Shown: positions 8,064-18,820 of the stretch, one piece after another
Layout of the letters: the number at the start of each line of letters is the position of its first letter
Numbering within the stretch: position 1 is the first letter of the stretch
DNA from: Kumtagia ephedrae
GTDB taxonomy: Bacteria; Pseudomonadota; Alphaproteobacteria; Rhizobiales; Rhizobiaceae
Assembly: GCF_003012745.1 (NCBI RefSeq)
Contig: NZ_PXYK01000007.1
Span: 1 to 64,000 of the forward strand
Length of the DNA: 64,000 nucleotides
Direction: 5' to 3'
Translations under genes and position numbers: made by a program
The notes under the pieces: model-generated
The model's database searches: none
What the model saw: only the letters and a program-made list of their open reading frames with translations
What the model was told of the DNA's origin: nothing

Positions 8064-8327
8064 TCAGGCGGCCCGCACGCCCGCGTTCAGCGGGATCTCG
8101 ATGTCGACCTCGAGCGTCGACACCTTGTCGCCGCGGTCCATCTTGACGACCACCTTGTCGCGGTCGATCTGCACATGCTTGGCGATAACGGCCAGAATCT
8201 CCTCGCGCAGTTGCGCCACCAGGTCGGAATGGCCGACGGTCGCGCGCTCATGGGCGAGCAGCACCTGCAGCCGCTCGCGGGCGGTTGGCGCCGAGGTCTT
8301 CTTGGCGAAGAAGTTGAATAGGCTCAT
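8064..8327 (-). CDS. minE: Cell division topological specificity factor MinE
   Basis: An 87-aa protein that displaces MinC-MinD at midcell by stimulating the MinD ATPase. The N-terminal membrane-targeting helix [10 protein letters not shown] is followed by the MinD-contact region [14 protein letters not shown], then the topological-specificity domain with [16 protein letters not shown] and a beta strand [12 protein letters not shown]. Its ATG overlaps the minD stop (ATGA), so the two are translationally coupled. Confidence 0.97.
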   Translation of the reverse strand: MSLFNFFAKKTSAPTARERLQVLLAHERATVGHSDLVAQLREEILAVIAKHVQIDRDKVVVKMDRGDKVSTLEVDIEIPLNAGVRAA

Positions 8328-9139
8328 GCCGCCCTCCGTCCAAAGATCTTGCTGAACAGGCCGCGCTTCTCGCCGGGGATGGTGACCGGCAGCGTCTCGC
8401 CGGCGAGACGGCGCGCCGCGTCGAGATATGCGAGCGCCGGCGCGCTGCGGCTGTCGGCCAGCGTCACCGGCGTGCCGACGTTGGAGGCGCGCAGCACGTC
8501 CATGCTTTCGGGGATGATGCCGAGCAGCGGGATCGACAGGATCTCCAGCACGTCCTCGACCTTCAGCATGTCGCCGCGCTCGGCGCGGGCGGCGTCGTAG
8601 CGGGTGAGCAGCAGATGTTTTTCCACCCGGTCGCCGCGCTCGGCCCGAGCGGTCTTGGAATCGAGCAGCCCGATGATGCGGTCGGAATCGCGCACCGACG
8701 AGACTTCCGGATTGGTGACCACCACGGCGACGTCGGCATGGCGCATGGCCAGCGTGGCGCCGCGCTCGATGCCGGCGGGGCTGTCGCAGATGATCCAGTC
8801 GAAGGACTGCTTCAACTCGCCGATCACCCGCTCGACGCCCTCGGCGGTCAGATTGTCCTTGTCGCGCGTCTGCGAGGCCGGCAGCAGGTGCAGCGTCTCC
8901 AGCCTCTTGTCGCGGATCAGCGCCTGCGGCAGTTTCGCGTCGCCCTGGATGACGTTGACCAGGTCGTAGACGACCCGGCGCTCCGCCCCCATGACGAGGT
9001 CGAGATTGCGCAGGCCGACGTCGAAATCGACGACGACGGTCTTCTCGTTGCGCTGCGCCAGCGCCGCGCCGAGGGCGGCGGTCGATGTCGTCTTGCCGAC
9101 GCCGCCCTTGCCCGATGTAACCACGATTACTTTCGCCAT
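8324..9139 (-). CDS. minD: Septum-site determining ATPase MinD
   Basis: A 271-aa ParA/MinD ATPase that recruits MinC to the membrane and oscillates between poles. The deviant Walker A motif KGGVGKTT sits at residues 11-18, with [10 protein letters not shown] (switch I region) and the CDSPAGIE Walker B region after it. The C-terminal amphipathic helix [10 protein letters not shown] is the membrane-targeting sequence. It lies 32 bp after minC and overlaps minE by 4 bp. Confidence 0.98.
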   Translation of the reverse strand: MAKVIVVTSGKGGVGKTTSTAALGAALAQRNEKTVVVDFDVGLRNLDLVMGAERRVVYDLVNVIQGDAKLPQALIRDKRLETLHLLPASQTRDKDNLTAEGVERVIGELKQSFDWIICDSPAGIERGATLAMRHADVAVVVTNPEVSSVRDSDRIIGLLDSKTARAERGDRVEKHLLLTRYDAARAERGDMLKVEDVLEILSIPLLGIIPESMDVLRASNVGTPVTLADSRSAPALAYLDAARRLAGETLPVTIPGEKRGLFSKIFGRRAA

Positions 9140-9171
9140 CTCGCTCTCCTGTCGCCCGGTCTTTTGCCGGT

Positions 9172-9918
9172 TCAGTTTAGGGGTTCCGCCATGATCGCAT
9201 CGCCTTCCAGCCAGAACTGGACAGCCTGGCCGCGCAGCTTGCGGTCCATGTCCTCGGCGGTCTTGTAGAGGCCGTCGATGGCCAGCAGCTCGGCTTCCAG
9301 CTTCCGGCAGAAGATGCGCGCCGACGCGTTGCCGACCGAACCGGCCAAAGCCCGGCCCCGCAATGTCCCGTAGACATGGATCGAGCCGCCGGCGACGATC
9401 TCGGCGCCCGAGGCGACCGAGCCGACGATGGTGACGTCGCCCTCGGGAAAGATGACCGACTGCCCGGAGCGCACCGGCTCGCGGATGATGATCGACTGCA
9501 TCGGCCGAATCGCCTGGATTTCGGCGGACGACGCAGGCTCCGCGGGCCCGGCCCGGTCCGCCGCGCGCGGTTCGGCCGCGGCTTCCGGCGCCTCGAAGTC
9601 GGGAGCCGGCCTGCCGCCCTTCATGGCCGGCGGCATGCCCGGGCCGAGCTGCGAGGGGCGAGCTCCTTCCACGCCCATGATCCAGACGTTGCGCTCGCCG
9701 AGCGAGCGGATCAGCTCTGCCAGTTGCTGGCGGCTGACGTCGAGGCCGTCGATGTCGAGGACGACCGGCCGCCCCAGAAAAAATCCCGCGGACCGCGCCG
9801 CCAGATCGTCGAGCCGGGCCAGCCAGCCGTCCAGCGGCAGCTCCGGCGCGAGCATGAGCGCCAGGAAGGATCGGCCCTTGAGGCGGATCGGACGCGTGTC
9901 TGTTAGGGGTCTGGTCAT
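9172..9918 (-). CDS. minC: Septum-site determining protein MinC
   Basis: The FtsZ-inhibiting partner of MinD; 248 aa from the chosen start. The N-terminal domain (residues 1-100, starting [20 protein letters not shown]) is followed by a Pro/Ala-rich linker and the C-terminal beta-helix domain ([37 protein letters not shown]). The ATG at 9918 was chosen because the family homology begins there; an ATG 51 bases upstream would add residues that look non-coding and would overlap a regulatory palindrome. First gene of minCDE. Confidence 0.95.
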   Translation of the reverse strand: MTRPLTDTRPIRLKGRSFLALMLAPELPLDGWLARLDDLAARSAGFFLGRPVVLDIDGLDVSRQQLAELIRSLGERNVWIMGVEGARPSQLGPGMPPAMKGGRPAPDFEAPEAAAEPRAADRAGPAEPASSAEIQAIRPMQSIIIREPVRSGQSVIFPEGDVTIVGSVASGAEIVAGGSIHVYGTLRGRALAGSVGNASARIFCRKLEAELLAIDGLYKTAEDMDRKLRGQAVQFWLEGDAIMAEPLN

Positions 9919-9960
9919 CTCGGTTAATTTTCCGTTGTTACGTTCCCTAAAGGCACCATG

Positions 9961-9977
9961 GTTAACCAATGGTTAAC
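9961..9977. promoter_or_regulatory. CtrA-type binding site upstream of minCDE
   Basis: The sequence GTTAACCAATGGTTAAC is a perfect palindrome (7-bp arms, 3-bp centre) and contains a full CtrA consensus TTAA-N7-TTAAC on both strands. It ends 43 bp upstream of the minC ATG. CtrA control of minCD is known in Sinorhizobium, so this fits direct cell-cycle control here. Binding is inferred. Confidence 0.65.
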
Positions 9978-10369
9978 GGGCCGTTCCGGCGAAGGGATTT
10001 GGAGATCGTCTCTTTGAATCGAATGGTTCCGTCTGTGGGGCTGACGCTTCGGCTGCGGGATCACCGGCTCCGGTTCCTGCAGGCCGATTGCCCGGCAGGA
10101 TAGCTGAGTCGCCCGGTCTGGCGCATGATCATTGCCGCGGAAAGGCACGAAATATCGCCGCGGCGAGCAGAACGTCCGCAAAGTCAGCGGGTTACCGCGT
10201 CGGAAACCGTCACTTCCGGTACACGACAGTGTCGCTCGACAGCGCCGGATGACGGCGGTCCGTTTTCAAGCGGCGTCGTGCACTGTGCCCGTCACTTCCG
10301 GACGCAGACGCTCCTGCCGGCACGGACAGGCGCCAATCGGGGATGACCTTCGACGGCTTGCGTCGCAAC
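9978..10369. other. Intergenic region between tpiA and minC
   Basis: About 390 bases with no convincing gene. An 11-base direct repeat GTCACTTCCGG occurs at 10209-10219 and 10291-10301. The minCDE promoter probably lies at the left end with the CtrA box. No terminator with a T-run was recognised after tpiA. Confidence 0.4.
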
Positions 10370-11134
10370 CTAGAACGTCAGATACGCCTCGGCGATACCG
10401 AGAAAATCCTTGGCCTTAAGGCTGGCGCCGCCGACCAGCGCGCCGTCGACATTGGCGACCGACAGCAGCTCCTTGGCGTTCGATGGCTTGACCGACCCGC
10501 CATAGAGGATGCGCGTGCGCCTGGCCTCCTCGCCGATCCGGGCGGCCAGCTCGGCGCGGATATGGGCATGCGCCTCAGCCACGTCCTCCGGGGTCGGCGT
10601 CAGGCCCGTGCCAATCGCCCAGACAGGCTCGTAGGCTATGATCGTGTTGGCATGTGTCGCGGCGGCGGGCACCGAACCGGCGATCTGGCGCGACAGCACC
10701 GCCATCGTCGTCCCTGATTCGCGCTCGGCCCTCGTCTCGCCGATGCAGATGACGGCGATGAGCCCGGCGCGCCACGCGGCTTCCGCCTTGGCATGGACGG
10801 CCGCGTCGCTCTCGCCATGGTCGGCGCGGCGTTCCGAGTGGCCGACGATGACATGGCCGGCACCGGCGTCCTTGAGCATCTCGGCGGAAATGTCCCCGGT
10901 ATGGGCACCGCTTTCCAGCGGGTGGCAATCCTGCCCTCCCGCCCTTACCGGCATGCCATCGAGCGCGGCGACGGCGCGCGTCAGCAGGGTGGCGGGCACG
11001 CAGACCAGCGCCTCGGCTTCCGCCTCCAGGCTGCCCAGAAAACCGTGGCCGATCGAGCGCAACTCGGCGAGCGAGGCCGCCGTTCCGTTCATCTTCCAGT
11101 TGCCTGCGACAAGCGGTCGAATTCCTGGCGTCAT
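10370..11134 (-). CDS. tpiA: Triose-phosphate isomerase
   Basis: A 254-aa cytoplasmic enzyme interconverting dihydroxyacetone phosphate and glyceraldehyde 3-phosphate. Catalytic signatures are all present: AGNWKMNG (Asn12, Lys14), VGHSERR with the electrophilic His, [11 protein letters not shown] with the catalytic Glu, and [11 protein letters not shown] near the end. The start at 11134 was chosen for its ribosome site (GAGGAGACGGGG) and family length; the frame is open 60 bases further upstream without homology. It lies back-to-back with ppiD. Confidence 0.97.
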   Translation of the reverse strand: MTPGIRPLVAGNWKMNGTAASLAELRSIGHGFLGSLEAEAEALVCVPATLLTRAVAALDGMPVRAGGQDCHPLESGAHTGDISAEMLKDAGAGHVIVGHSERRADHGESDAAVHAKAEAAWRAGLIAVICIGETRAERESGTTMAVLSRQIAGSVPAAATHANTIIAYEPVWAIGTGLTPTPEDVAEAHAHIRAELAARIGEEARRTRILYGGSVKPSNAKELLSVANVDGALVGGASLKAKDFLGIAEAYLTF

Positions 11135-11247
11135 CCCCGTCTCCTCTCGAACCCGGCCTTCCCTACCAAAAACAAGCCACAAAGCAATCGACACTTGCCG
11201 CCGGGGGCGTTATTGCCCTTCATTCACGGATTGCAACGGACCTCTTC

Positions 11248-13137
11248 ATGCTCGAAACACTGCGAACCGCGGCCGGTACCTGGATCGCCAAGCTGCTGCT
11301 TCTCCTTCTGGTGTTGAGCTTCGCGGTGTGGGGCATCTCGGGCCAGATCGGCAACGGCATCGGCGGCAACTCGGTGGTGACGGCCGGCGCCACGTCGGTT
11401 TCCCCGAACGAGTACCGCCTCGCCTATGACCGGCAGCTCGGCCTGCTGTCGCAGCGCTTCGGCCAGCGGCTGACGCGCGAGCAGGCGACGGCGCTCGGCG
11501 TCGACAATCTGGTGCTGTCGCAGCTCGTTTCCGGGGCGCTGCTCAGCGAGCAGGCGCGCAAGCTCGGGCTCGGCCTGTCCAAGGATCGGATCGCCGCCCT
11601 CACCGCCGAGGATCCCGCCTTCCAGGGCCCGGACGGCAGGTTCAGCCGCCAGCAGTTCGACTACGTGCTGCGCGAGGTCGGCATGCGTCCGGAGGACTAT
11701 CTCACCAACCGCGCCCAGGAAGCCGTGCGCGAGCAGATCATCGACGCTGTCGCCGAAGGCATGAAAGCGCCCGACGCCTTCCTGCGCGCCCTCGCGCTCT
11801 ACAGCGGCGAGGACCGCACCGTCGACTACCTGTCGTTGCCGAGGTCGACGGTCGGACCGGTCCCGGCCCCCGACGACGCGGCGCTGTCGGCCTGGTTCGA
11901 CGAGCGCAAGCAGCAGTATGCCGCGCCGGAATACCGCAAGATCGCCTATGTCAAGCTGGAACCGGAGGACATAGCCGACGAAAGCGCAATCTCGGACGAG
12001 CAGGTGCGCGCCGACTACGAGAAGAACAAGACCCGCTACACCACGGCCGAGACGCGCACGATCGAGCAGTTGGTCTTCCCGTCGCGGGCCGCGGCCGACG
12101 AGGCCGCCGCCGCCCTGCAGGGCGGCACGCCGTTCGACAAAGTCGTCGAGGCTCAGGGCAAGACGCTCGCTGACGTTCACCTCGGCACGCTCGCCAAGGA
12201 TCGGGTGCCTGACCGCGCGGTGGCGGAGGCCGCCTTTACTCTCGGTGCCAACGAGGTCAGCCCCGTCGTCGACGGCAGCTTCGGCGCCGTGCTCGTGCGC
12301 GTCACGGCGATCAACCCGGAGACGGTCAGGTCCTATGAAGACGTCGCGCCGGAGATCCGCAAGGATCTCGCGCTCGGCGAGGCGCACCGCGTGCTGCTCG
12401 ACGTGCACGATTCCTACGAGGATGCACGCGCCGGCGGCGAGACGCTGGCGGAAGCCGCGTCCAAGCTGAAGCTCGCCGTCGTCACCATCGACGCCGTGGA
12501 CCAGACGGGCCGGCGTCCGGACGGCATGGTCCTGGCAGATCTGCCGGCGTCGAGCGAGCTGCTGCGCGGCGCCTTCGACACCGAAGTCGGCGTCGAGAAC
12601 CAGGCGATCAACATCGGCTCGGACGGTTATGTGTTCTACGAGGTGCAGGGGATCACCCCGGCACGCGACCGCGCGCTGGACGAAGTGAAGGACAAGGTCA
12701 TTGCCGACTGGACGGCCGCAGAGACCGACAAGCGGCTTTCCGACAAGGTGGCGGAACTGGAGAAGCGGCTCAAGGACGGAACCCCGTTCGACACCATCGC
12801 CGGCGAGCTCGCGCTGGAGAAGCAGACCAAGCGCGGGTTGAAGCGCGGAGCCGACGACGCCGACTTCGGCAGCGCCGGCGTCGAAGCGGCATTCGACGTG
12901 GCGCAGGGCGGATCCGGCGCCTTCGCCGCGCCGACCGGCGATGCCCGTATCCTCTTCCAGGTGACGGAAGTGTTCGAGCCGGCCGCCTCCAGTCCCGATG
13001 CCGTTCTCGAGGCGGAGCGCCGGAACCATTCCACGGGTCTCGTCAACGACATGCTCGACCAGCTAGTTGCGCGGCTGGAGGGCGAGTATCCGGTGCGCGT
13101 CGACCAGGCTGCGATGGCACGGGCCCTGGCGTTCTGA
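11248..13137 (+). CDS. ppiD: Periplasmic chaperone/peptidyl-prolyl isomerase, PpiD/SurA-N type
   Basis: A 629-aa membrane-anchored folding factor. A short cytoplasmic N-terminus ([15 protein letters not shown]) leads into one membrane helix (residues about 15-33), then a SurA-N-like region, a parvulin-like domain around residues 250-365, and a long C-terminal helical region. Length and order match E. coli PpiD (623 aa). The parvulin domain looks divergent, as in most PpiD proteins, so chaperone activity is more certain than isomerase activity. It stands 2 bp before trpD, an arrangement familiar in rhizobia. Confidence 0.9.
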   Translation: MLETLRTAAGTWIAKLLLLLLVLSFAVWGISGQIGNGIGGNSVVTAGATSVSPNEYRLAYDRQLGLLSQRFGQRLTREQATALGVDNLVLSQLVSGALLSEQARKLGLGLSKDRIAALTAEDPAFQGPDGRFSRQQFDYVLREVGMRPEDYLTNRAQEAVREQIIDAVAEGMKAPDAFLRALALYSGEDRTVDYLSLPRSTVGPVPAPDDAALSAWFDERKQQYAAPEYRKIAYVKLEPEDIADESAISDEQVRADYEKNKTRYTTAETRTIEQLVFPSRAAADEAAAALQGGTPFDKVVEAQGKTLADVHLGTLAKDRVPDRAVAEAAFTLGANEVSPVVDGSFGAVLVRVTAINPETVRSYEDVAPEIRKDLALGEAHRVLLDVHDSYEDARAGGETLAEAASKLKLAVVTIDAVDQTGRRPDGMVLADLPASSELLRGAFDTEVGVENQAINIGSDGYVFYEVQGITPARDRALDEVKDKVIADWTAAETDKRLSDKVAELEKRLKDGTPFDTIAGELALEKQTKRGLKRGADDADFGSAGVEAAFDVAQGGSGAFAAPTGDARILFQVTEVFEPAASSPDAVLEAERRNHSTGLVNDMLDQLVARLEGEYPVRVDQAAMARALAF

Positions 13138-13139
13138 CG

Positions 13140-14150
<1,011 letters not shown>

Positions 14151-14155
14151 GTGCC

Positions 14156-14974
14156 GTGGCCGACATTCTGCGCAGGATCGAAGAGTACAAGCGTGTCGAG
14201 ATCGCCGAGGCGAAGCGCCTCCGGCCGATCGCCGAGGTGACAGCCGCCGCGCGCGATGCCGACCCGGTGCGCGGCTTCGCCGCCGCGCTGAGGGCAAAAC
14301 GCCGTGGCGGCAGCTATGCGCTGATTGCCGAGATCAAGAAGGCGAGCCCGTCGCGCGGCCTGATCCGGCCCGATTTCGACCCGCCCGCGCTGGCCCGCGC
14401 CTATGAGGCAGGGGGGGCCGCGTGCCTGTCGGTGCTGACCGACGGCCCGTCCTTCCAGGGCGCGCCGGAGTATCTTACCCGGGCGCGGGCGGCGACCGCC
14501 CTGCCCGCCTTGCGCAAGGACTTCATGTACGACCCCTATCAGGTCTACGAGGCGCGCGCATGGGGCGCCGACGCCGTGCTGATCGTGCTGGCGGCGGTCG
14601 ACGACGACACCGCCAAGGCGATCGAGGACGCGGCGCTGGAACTCGGCATGGATGTGCTGATCGAGATCCATGACGAGGCGGAGATCGAGCGGGCGCTCAG
14701 GATGGCCTCGCCGCTGATCGGCATCAACAACCGGGACCTGCGCAGTTTTGCCGTCGACCTCGCCGTCTCCGAGCGGCTTGCCAATCTGGTGCCCAGCGAC
14801 AGGCTGCTGGTCGGCGAGAGCGGCATCTTCTCGCATGACGACTGCCGCAGGCTGGCGCGCGCCGGCGTCGAGACGTTTCTCGTCGGCGAAAGCCTGATGC
14901 GGCGCCCGGACGTGGCGCAGGCGACCCGCGCGCTGCTCTACGGCGAGGCGGCCGCGGCGGTGGGACTCGGCTGA
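14156..14974 (+). CDS. trpC: Indole-3-glycerol phosphate synthase
   Basis: A 272-aa TIM-barrel enzyme that closes the indole ring in tryptophan synthesis. Motifs: [16 protein letters not shown] with the catalytic Lys, [28 protein letters not shown], and [11 protein letters not shown] near the C-terminus. A GTG start at 14156 was chosen because homology begins at [13 protein letters not shown] and it gives the standard length; the frame is open far upstream within trpD only by chance. Confidence 0.96.
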   Translation: MADILRRIEEYKRVEIAEAKRLRPIAEVTAAARDADPVRGFAAALRAKRRGGSYALIAEIKKASPSRGLIRPDFDPPALARAYEAGGAACLSVLTDGPSFQGAPEYLTRARAATALPALRKDFMYDPYQVYEARAWGADAVLIVLAAVDDDTAKAIEDAALELGMDVLIEIHDEAEIERALRMASPLIGINNRDLRSFAVDLAVSERLANLVPSDRLLVGESGIFSHDDCRRLARAGVETFLVGESLMRRPDVAQATRALLYGEAAAAVGLG

Positions 14975-14975
14975 G

Positions 14976-15467
14976 ATGGCCGGGCACAAGACCAACCTCA
15001 CCCATCTCGGCCGCGACGGACAGGCCGACATGGTCGATGTCGGCGGCAAGGACGAGACCGTGCGCACGGCGCGCGCCGAAGGCAGCGTGACCATGCGGCC
15101 GGAAACGCTGACTATGATCATGGCCGGCAACGCCAAGAAGGGCGATGTGATCGGCACGGCGCGCATCGCCGGCATCATGGCGGCAAAGCGCACGCACGAG
15201 TTGATCCCGCTCTGCCATCCGCTGCTGCTGACCAAGGTCGTCGTCGATATCGTCGAGGATCCGGCTCTGCCCGGACTGCGCGTCTCCGCGCTCGCCCGCG
15301 TCACCGGCAAGACCGGTGTCGAGATGGAAGCGCTGACGGCGGCGTCGGTCGCGTGCCTGACGATATACGACATGGCCAAGGCGGTGGATCGGGAGATGGT
15401 TATCACCGGCATCCGGTTGGTCGAGAAGACCGGCGGCGCCTCCGGCGACTACAGGGCGGCAGGCTGA
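14976..15467 (+). CDS. moaC: Cyclic pyranopterin monophosphate synthase MoaC
   Basis: A 163-aa enzyme of molybdenum-cofactor synthesis that forms cPMP from the MoaA product. The conserved segments [14 protein letters not shown] and [22 protein letters not shown] hold the active-site residues, including KxxxxMEAL-type Glu and the Lys before YDM-KAVD. Start 1 bp after trpC, end overlapping the moeA start by one base (TGATG). Confidence 0.97.
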   Translation: MAGHKTNLTHLGRDGQADMVDVGGKDETVRTARAEGSVTMRPETLTMIMAGNAKKGDVIGTARIAGIMAAKRTHELIPLCHPLLLTKVVVDIVEDPALPGLRVSALARVTGKTGVEMEALTAASVACLTIYDMAKAVDREMVITGIRLVEKTGGASGDYRAAG

Positions 15468-16675
15468 TGGCGCTGCTGCCGGTCGACGAGGCTTTGCGGC
15501 TTCTGCTCGACGGCGCCGTGGCGCGGCCGGCGGAACGGGTCGCGCTCTCCGACGCGGCCGGACGGGTGCTGGCGGCGCCGCTCGAGGCATTGCGCACGCA
15601 GCCGCCCTTCGACGCTTCCGCCATGGACGGCTATGCGGTGCGCGCCGCCGACGTCGCCTCGGTTCCGGTGCGGCTGGCGGTGATCGGCACCGCCGCCGCC
15701 GGGCGCGGCTTTTCCGGAGAAGTCGGCGCCGGACAGGCCGTGCGCATTCTGACTGGAGCGCCGCTGCCGGCAGGTGCCGACACCGTCGTCATCCAGGAGA
15801 ATGCCCGCCGGCTCGACGACGGCGGCATCAAGGTTCTCGAAACGGTCGCGACCGGCCGCCACATCAGGCGGCGCGGCCTCGATTTCTCGGCCGGCGACGT
15901 GCTGCTCGAGGCCGGCCGCGTGCTCGACCCGGCGGCGCTGTCGCTTGCCGCCGCCGCCAATCACGCGACGCTCGACATCGTCACCCGTCCGCTGGTCGCG
16001 ATCATCGCCACCGGAGACGAATTGCTACTCCCGGGCAGCGAGCCGGGGCCGGACCAGATCATCGCCTCCAACGCCTATGGCGTCGCCGCGATCGCTTCGG
16101 CCGCCGGCGCGCGCGTGCTCGACCTTGGCATCGTCGGCGACGATCGCGCCGCCATCGCCGAGCGGCTGGCGGATGCGACGAAGGCCGGCACCGACGTGGT
16201 CGTCACGCTGGGCGGCGCCTCCGTCGGTGACCACGACCTGGTGCACGAGGTGCTCGGCAGCCAGGGCGTGACGCTCGACTTCTGGAAGATTGCCATGCGA
16301 CCGGGAAAGCCGCTGATGTTCGGCCGGCGCGACGACATGCGTTTCCTCGGCATGCCCGGCAATCCGGTGGCGAGCCTGGTCTGCTCGCAGCTCTTCCTGA
16401 AACCGCTGGTTGCGGCTCTCGGCGGCCGGCAGCATGAGCCGAACCTGCGGCCTGCCGTGCTTGGCGCGCCGATGGCCGCCAACGACTTGCGACAGGACTA
16501 TGTGCGCGCACGGATCGCGATGAAGGACGGCGTGCTCACGGCGACACCGTTCTCGGTGCAGGATTCGTCGATGTTGCGCATCCTCGCCGACTCGGGCGGG
16601 CTGATCGTGCGGGCGCCGTTCGCCCCGGCGGCGGACCAAGGCGATTCCTGTACGGTGCTGATGCTGGGAGCGTAA
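15467..16675 (+). CDS. moeA: Molybdopterin molybdenumtransferase MoeA
   Basis: A 402-aa enzyme that inserts molybdate into adenylylated molybdopterin. Characteristic segments: FDASAMDGYAV, ILTGAPLPAGADTVV, IIATGDELL, TLGGASVGDHD and IAMRPGKPLMFG followed by LGMPGNPVAS. The start is the ATG overlapping the moaC stop; homology begins there ([14 protein letters not shown]). In many rhizobia lexA follows moeA, but here the next gene is a porin on the other strand. Confidence 0.96.
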   Translation: MALLPVDEALRLLLDGAVARPAERVALSDAAGRVLAAPLEALRTQPPFDASAMDGYAVRAADVASVPVRLAVIGTAAAGRGFSGEVGAGQAVRILTGAPLPAGADTVVIQENARRLDDGGIKVLETVATGRHIRRRGLDFSAGDVLLEAGRVLDPAALSLAAAANHATLDIVTRPLVAIIATGDELLLPGSEPGPDQIIASNAYGVAAIASAAGARVLDLGIVGDDRAAIAERLADATKAGTDVVVTLGGASVGDHDLVHEVLGSQGVTLDFWKIAMRPGKPLMFGRRDDMRFLGMPGNPVASLVCSQLFLKPLVAALGGRQHEPNLRPAVLGAPMAANDLRQDYVRARIAMKDGVLTATPFSVQDSSMLRILADSGGLIVRAPFAPAADQGDSCTVLMLGA

Positions 16676-16966
16676 CCCGGTACGCCCGGGTGGTGTGCCG
16701 TTCGCTCTCAAATTGGCGCGGGCCAATCGCGTTGTCGCCGGTTATCGCGTGCTGTCGCAAGCCAAGCGGGTGAAGCGACGGGCAAAATCCTTTCCCGCAC
16801 CACTTTCGCGTCCGGACAAGCCACCCACGACATCGTTGCCTGAAGAAGGGCGCCTACAAGGAAAGCGCTACCCCGACAGCAATACCGCCTGGAGCCCGAT
16901 GGTGCCGTCACCCGTGGCCGGCTTCCGAACCCCGATGCGGAAAAGCCCGCTGTCCGGCCCAACAAA
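16676..16966. other. Intergenic stretch after moeA
   Basis: About 290 bases with no supported gene. A short hairpin ACCCGG/CCGGGT lies at 16675-16691 directly after the moeA stop, without a T-run. There is no trace of lexA, which usually follows moeA in this group. Confidence 0.4.
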
Positions 16967-16992
16967 AAACCCGGCGGTTGCCCGCCGGGTTT
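16967..16992 (-). terminator. Rho-independent terminator of the porin gene
   Basis: An 11-bp perfect stem with core AACCCGGCGG/CCGCCGGGTT and a 4-base loop, followed on the minus strand by a run of T (the A-run at 16964-16969 on the plus strand). It lies 25 bp after the porin stop codon and is a textbook intrinsic terminator. Confidence 0.9.
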
Positions 16993-17016
16993 CGATATCC
17001 AACCGTTGCCGGCGGA

Positions 17017-18168
17017 TCAGAAGTTGCGCTGGAAGCGAACGTTCACGCCCCAAGCGTCGGAGTCGTCCAGGTCGAAATTATCGGCATAAACGACTTCCGG
17101 GGTGATGGTGAAGCCAGGAACCAGCTCGTAAGCGATGTTCGCGGCAACCGAGAAGTTCTCCCAGTCGTCGTAGCCGACTTCGGCGTTGAAGGTTGCCTTC
17201 TCGTTGAACTTGATCGCCGTGCCGCCCCAGATAGCCCAGTCGCCCTGCCACGGAGCGTACCAGTTGCTGCCGTTGTCGGTCGGGCTTTCTTCCCTGTCGC
17301 CGCCGGAGTCCCAGGCGCCCATCACGAAGACCGAAGCGGTCTCGGTGATGTTGACGTCAAGGCGACCCTTGACCGCGACCTGTTCCTGCCAGGTATCCCA
17401 ACCGGCGACGACGCCGATCTTGCCCCAGCCCTGGGTCAGCGACACGCCGCCGACCACATAAGGAGCGTAGTCCTCGGTGATGCCAGCGCCGTCGAAGCCC
17501 TCGTCTTCGTCGCCCTGCTCCAGGGCGATACCGGCCGAGAAACCGTTCGCGCCGGTGTAGGTGTAGGCAATCTGCAGCGTCGCGAACGGGCCGTAGGGAA
17601 CGATACCGTCGTTCAGCACGCCCGACGAATAGTCGGTGAAGGTCGAGAAGTAGGAGTCCGTCTTACCGATGCGGAAGCCGCCCAGCTCGATGTAGGCGTG
17701 CTCGATGCCGAGGCCATCATCGTTGTCATAGATGCCGTCCCGGACGAACCGGCCGTCGGCATTCTCCACGAAGGTGGCGCCGTCATTGGCCTGGTAGTTG
17801 AAGTTGATGGCGGCGTAGGAACGCAGCGTGCCGAGTTCGGTCTCCGAGCGAGCATCGACGCGCAGCTGGAAGCGGGCGCGGTTGTTGTAGGTATCCTTGA
17901 TGTGGATATCGTTGTCTTCGTCGACGAAGGAATCGTTGCTGGCCTTCGCGAAGAAGTCGCCGCCGCGAATGTCGACGCGGACATAGCCGCTGACCTTCAG
18001 GCAGGTCTCGGTGCCGGGCATGTAGAAGAAGCCGGTGCCGTACACGTCGCAGACGCGCACATATTCCATCGGCTCCGGCTCGGCGACGACGACGGCATCG
18101 GCCGCCTTGGCGCCGGAGACTGCGACGAGGGCCGCAGCCGAGCCGAGAAGCAGGCTCTTGATGTTCAT
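17017..18168 (-). CDS. Outer-membrane porin, Omp2b/RopA family (Porin_2)
   Basis: A 383-aa general porin. Signal peptide MNIKSLLLGSAAALVAVSGAKA is cut before ADAVV. The segment YVRVCDVYGTGFFYMPGTETCLKVSGYVR, with its two cysteines, is typical of rhizobial and Brucella porins of this family. Repeated acidic beta-strand segments follow and the protein ends in a terminal Phe (VRFQRNF), the outer-membrane assembly signal. The start has a strong ribosome site (TGGAGGTCAGAAA); the frame is open upstream without homology. A single-gene transcript with its own terminator. Confidence 0.93.
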   Translation of the reverse strand: MNIKSLLLGSAAALVAVSGAKAADAVVVAEPEPMEYVRVCDVYGTGFFYMPGTETCLKVSGYVRVDIRGGDFFAKASNDSFVDEDNDIHIKDTYNNRARFQLRVDARSETELGTLRSYAAINFNYQANDGATFVENADGRFVRDGIYDNDDGLGIEHAYIELGGFRIGKTDSYFSTFTDYSSGVLNDGIVPYGPFATLQIAYTYTGANGFSAGIALEQGDEDEGFDGAGITEDYAPYVVGGVSLTQGWGKIGVVAGWDTWQEQVAVKGRLDVNITETASVFVMGAWDSGGDREESPTDNGSNWYAPWQGDWAIWGGTAIKFNEKATFNAEVGYDDWENFSVAANIAYELVPGFTITPEVVYADNFDLDDSDAWGVNVRFQRNF

Positions 18169-18820
18169 TTTCTGACCTCCAGTCAAAAAGTTTAATCGTA
18201 GGTCTGGGTCTTCTTCGCCGAAAGAAGCGTTTCCGCCCCGTCCCCTAGTCAAATAAGACACGATCGCTCGCCCCTTCCGATGCAAGATTACCCATCACCT
18301 TCCCCCGTTCAATCGTGATCTTGCCGGAAGCGCCCCCGCTGCGGCGCGATCTCCCGGCGCTGTGGCACAAAGGACACGATTTGCACCCCCACGGAAACCT
18401 TTCATTAATCTTGCGGGCGTCGCGGAGGGCGCCGGCGATGCTGGAGCCTGTTCCGTTGCCCTTTTCGGGGCGATTCGGTCGGCGGAACACGAAAGCGGCG
18501 CGGAACCATCAGAATCATTGTCGGCGTGCTTCCGCGCTGCCGAACGCCCGATCAAGAATTCATTTGGATCAGATGGAAGACTATCCGGCACAACTTTTAC
18601 GAAGGCGGTCCAATGCAAATGCAACCCAGCACTCGCTTGAAGGCACGAAATGCTGGCTGAGCAGTGTTGCTGGTCCTGTTCAGGATTGCTGCGCCGCCAC
18701 TCATCCGTGACCGGCATACCCCCCGGCGCTGCGAGTCGGCTGCCGAGCGACGGCGACCTCGAATACGCTCCGTATGGCAGGGCCGTCCGCAACTCCCGTC
18801 CAGCGGCGGAACCCGCCAGT
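18169..18820. other. Porin leader and intergenic region
   Basis: About 650 bases between the porin start and the end of the block 1 permease. It should contain the porin promoter and leader; a long leader is usual for such abundant mRNAs. I could not identify a convincing gene, sigma factor site, palindrome or terminator. Short open frames on both strands here lack ribosome sites. Confidence 0.4.

Noticed and set aside
9970-10369. Short open frames between minC and tpiA
   Set aside because: They lack ribosome sites and family patterns and change frame relative to any recognisable motif.
11224-13029. 601-codon open frame on the minus strand opposite ppiD
   Set aside because: High-GC antisense frame; ppiD on the plus strand has the signal anchor and family pattern.
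16978-18195. 405-codon open frame opposite the porin
   Set aside because: Val/Ala/Asp-rich mirror of the porin codon pattern; the porin has signal peptide, ribosome site and terminator on the minus strand.
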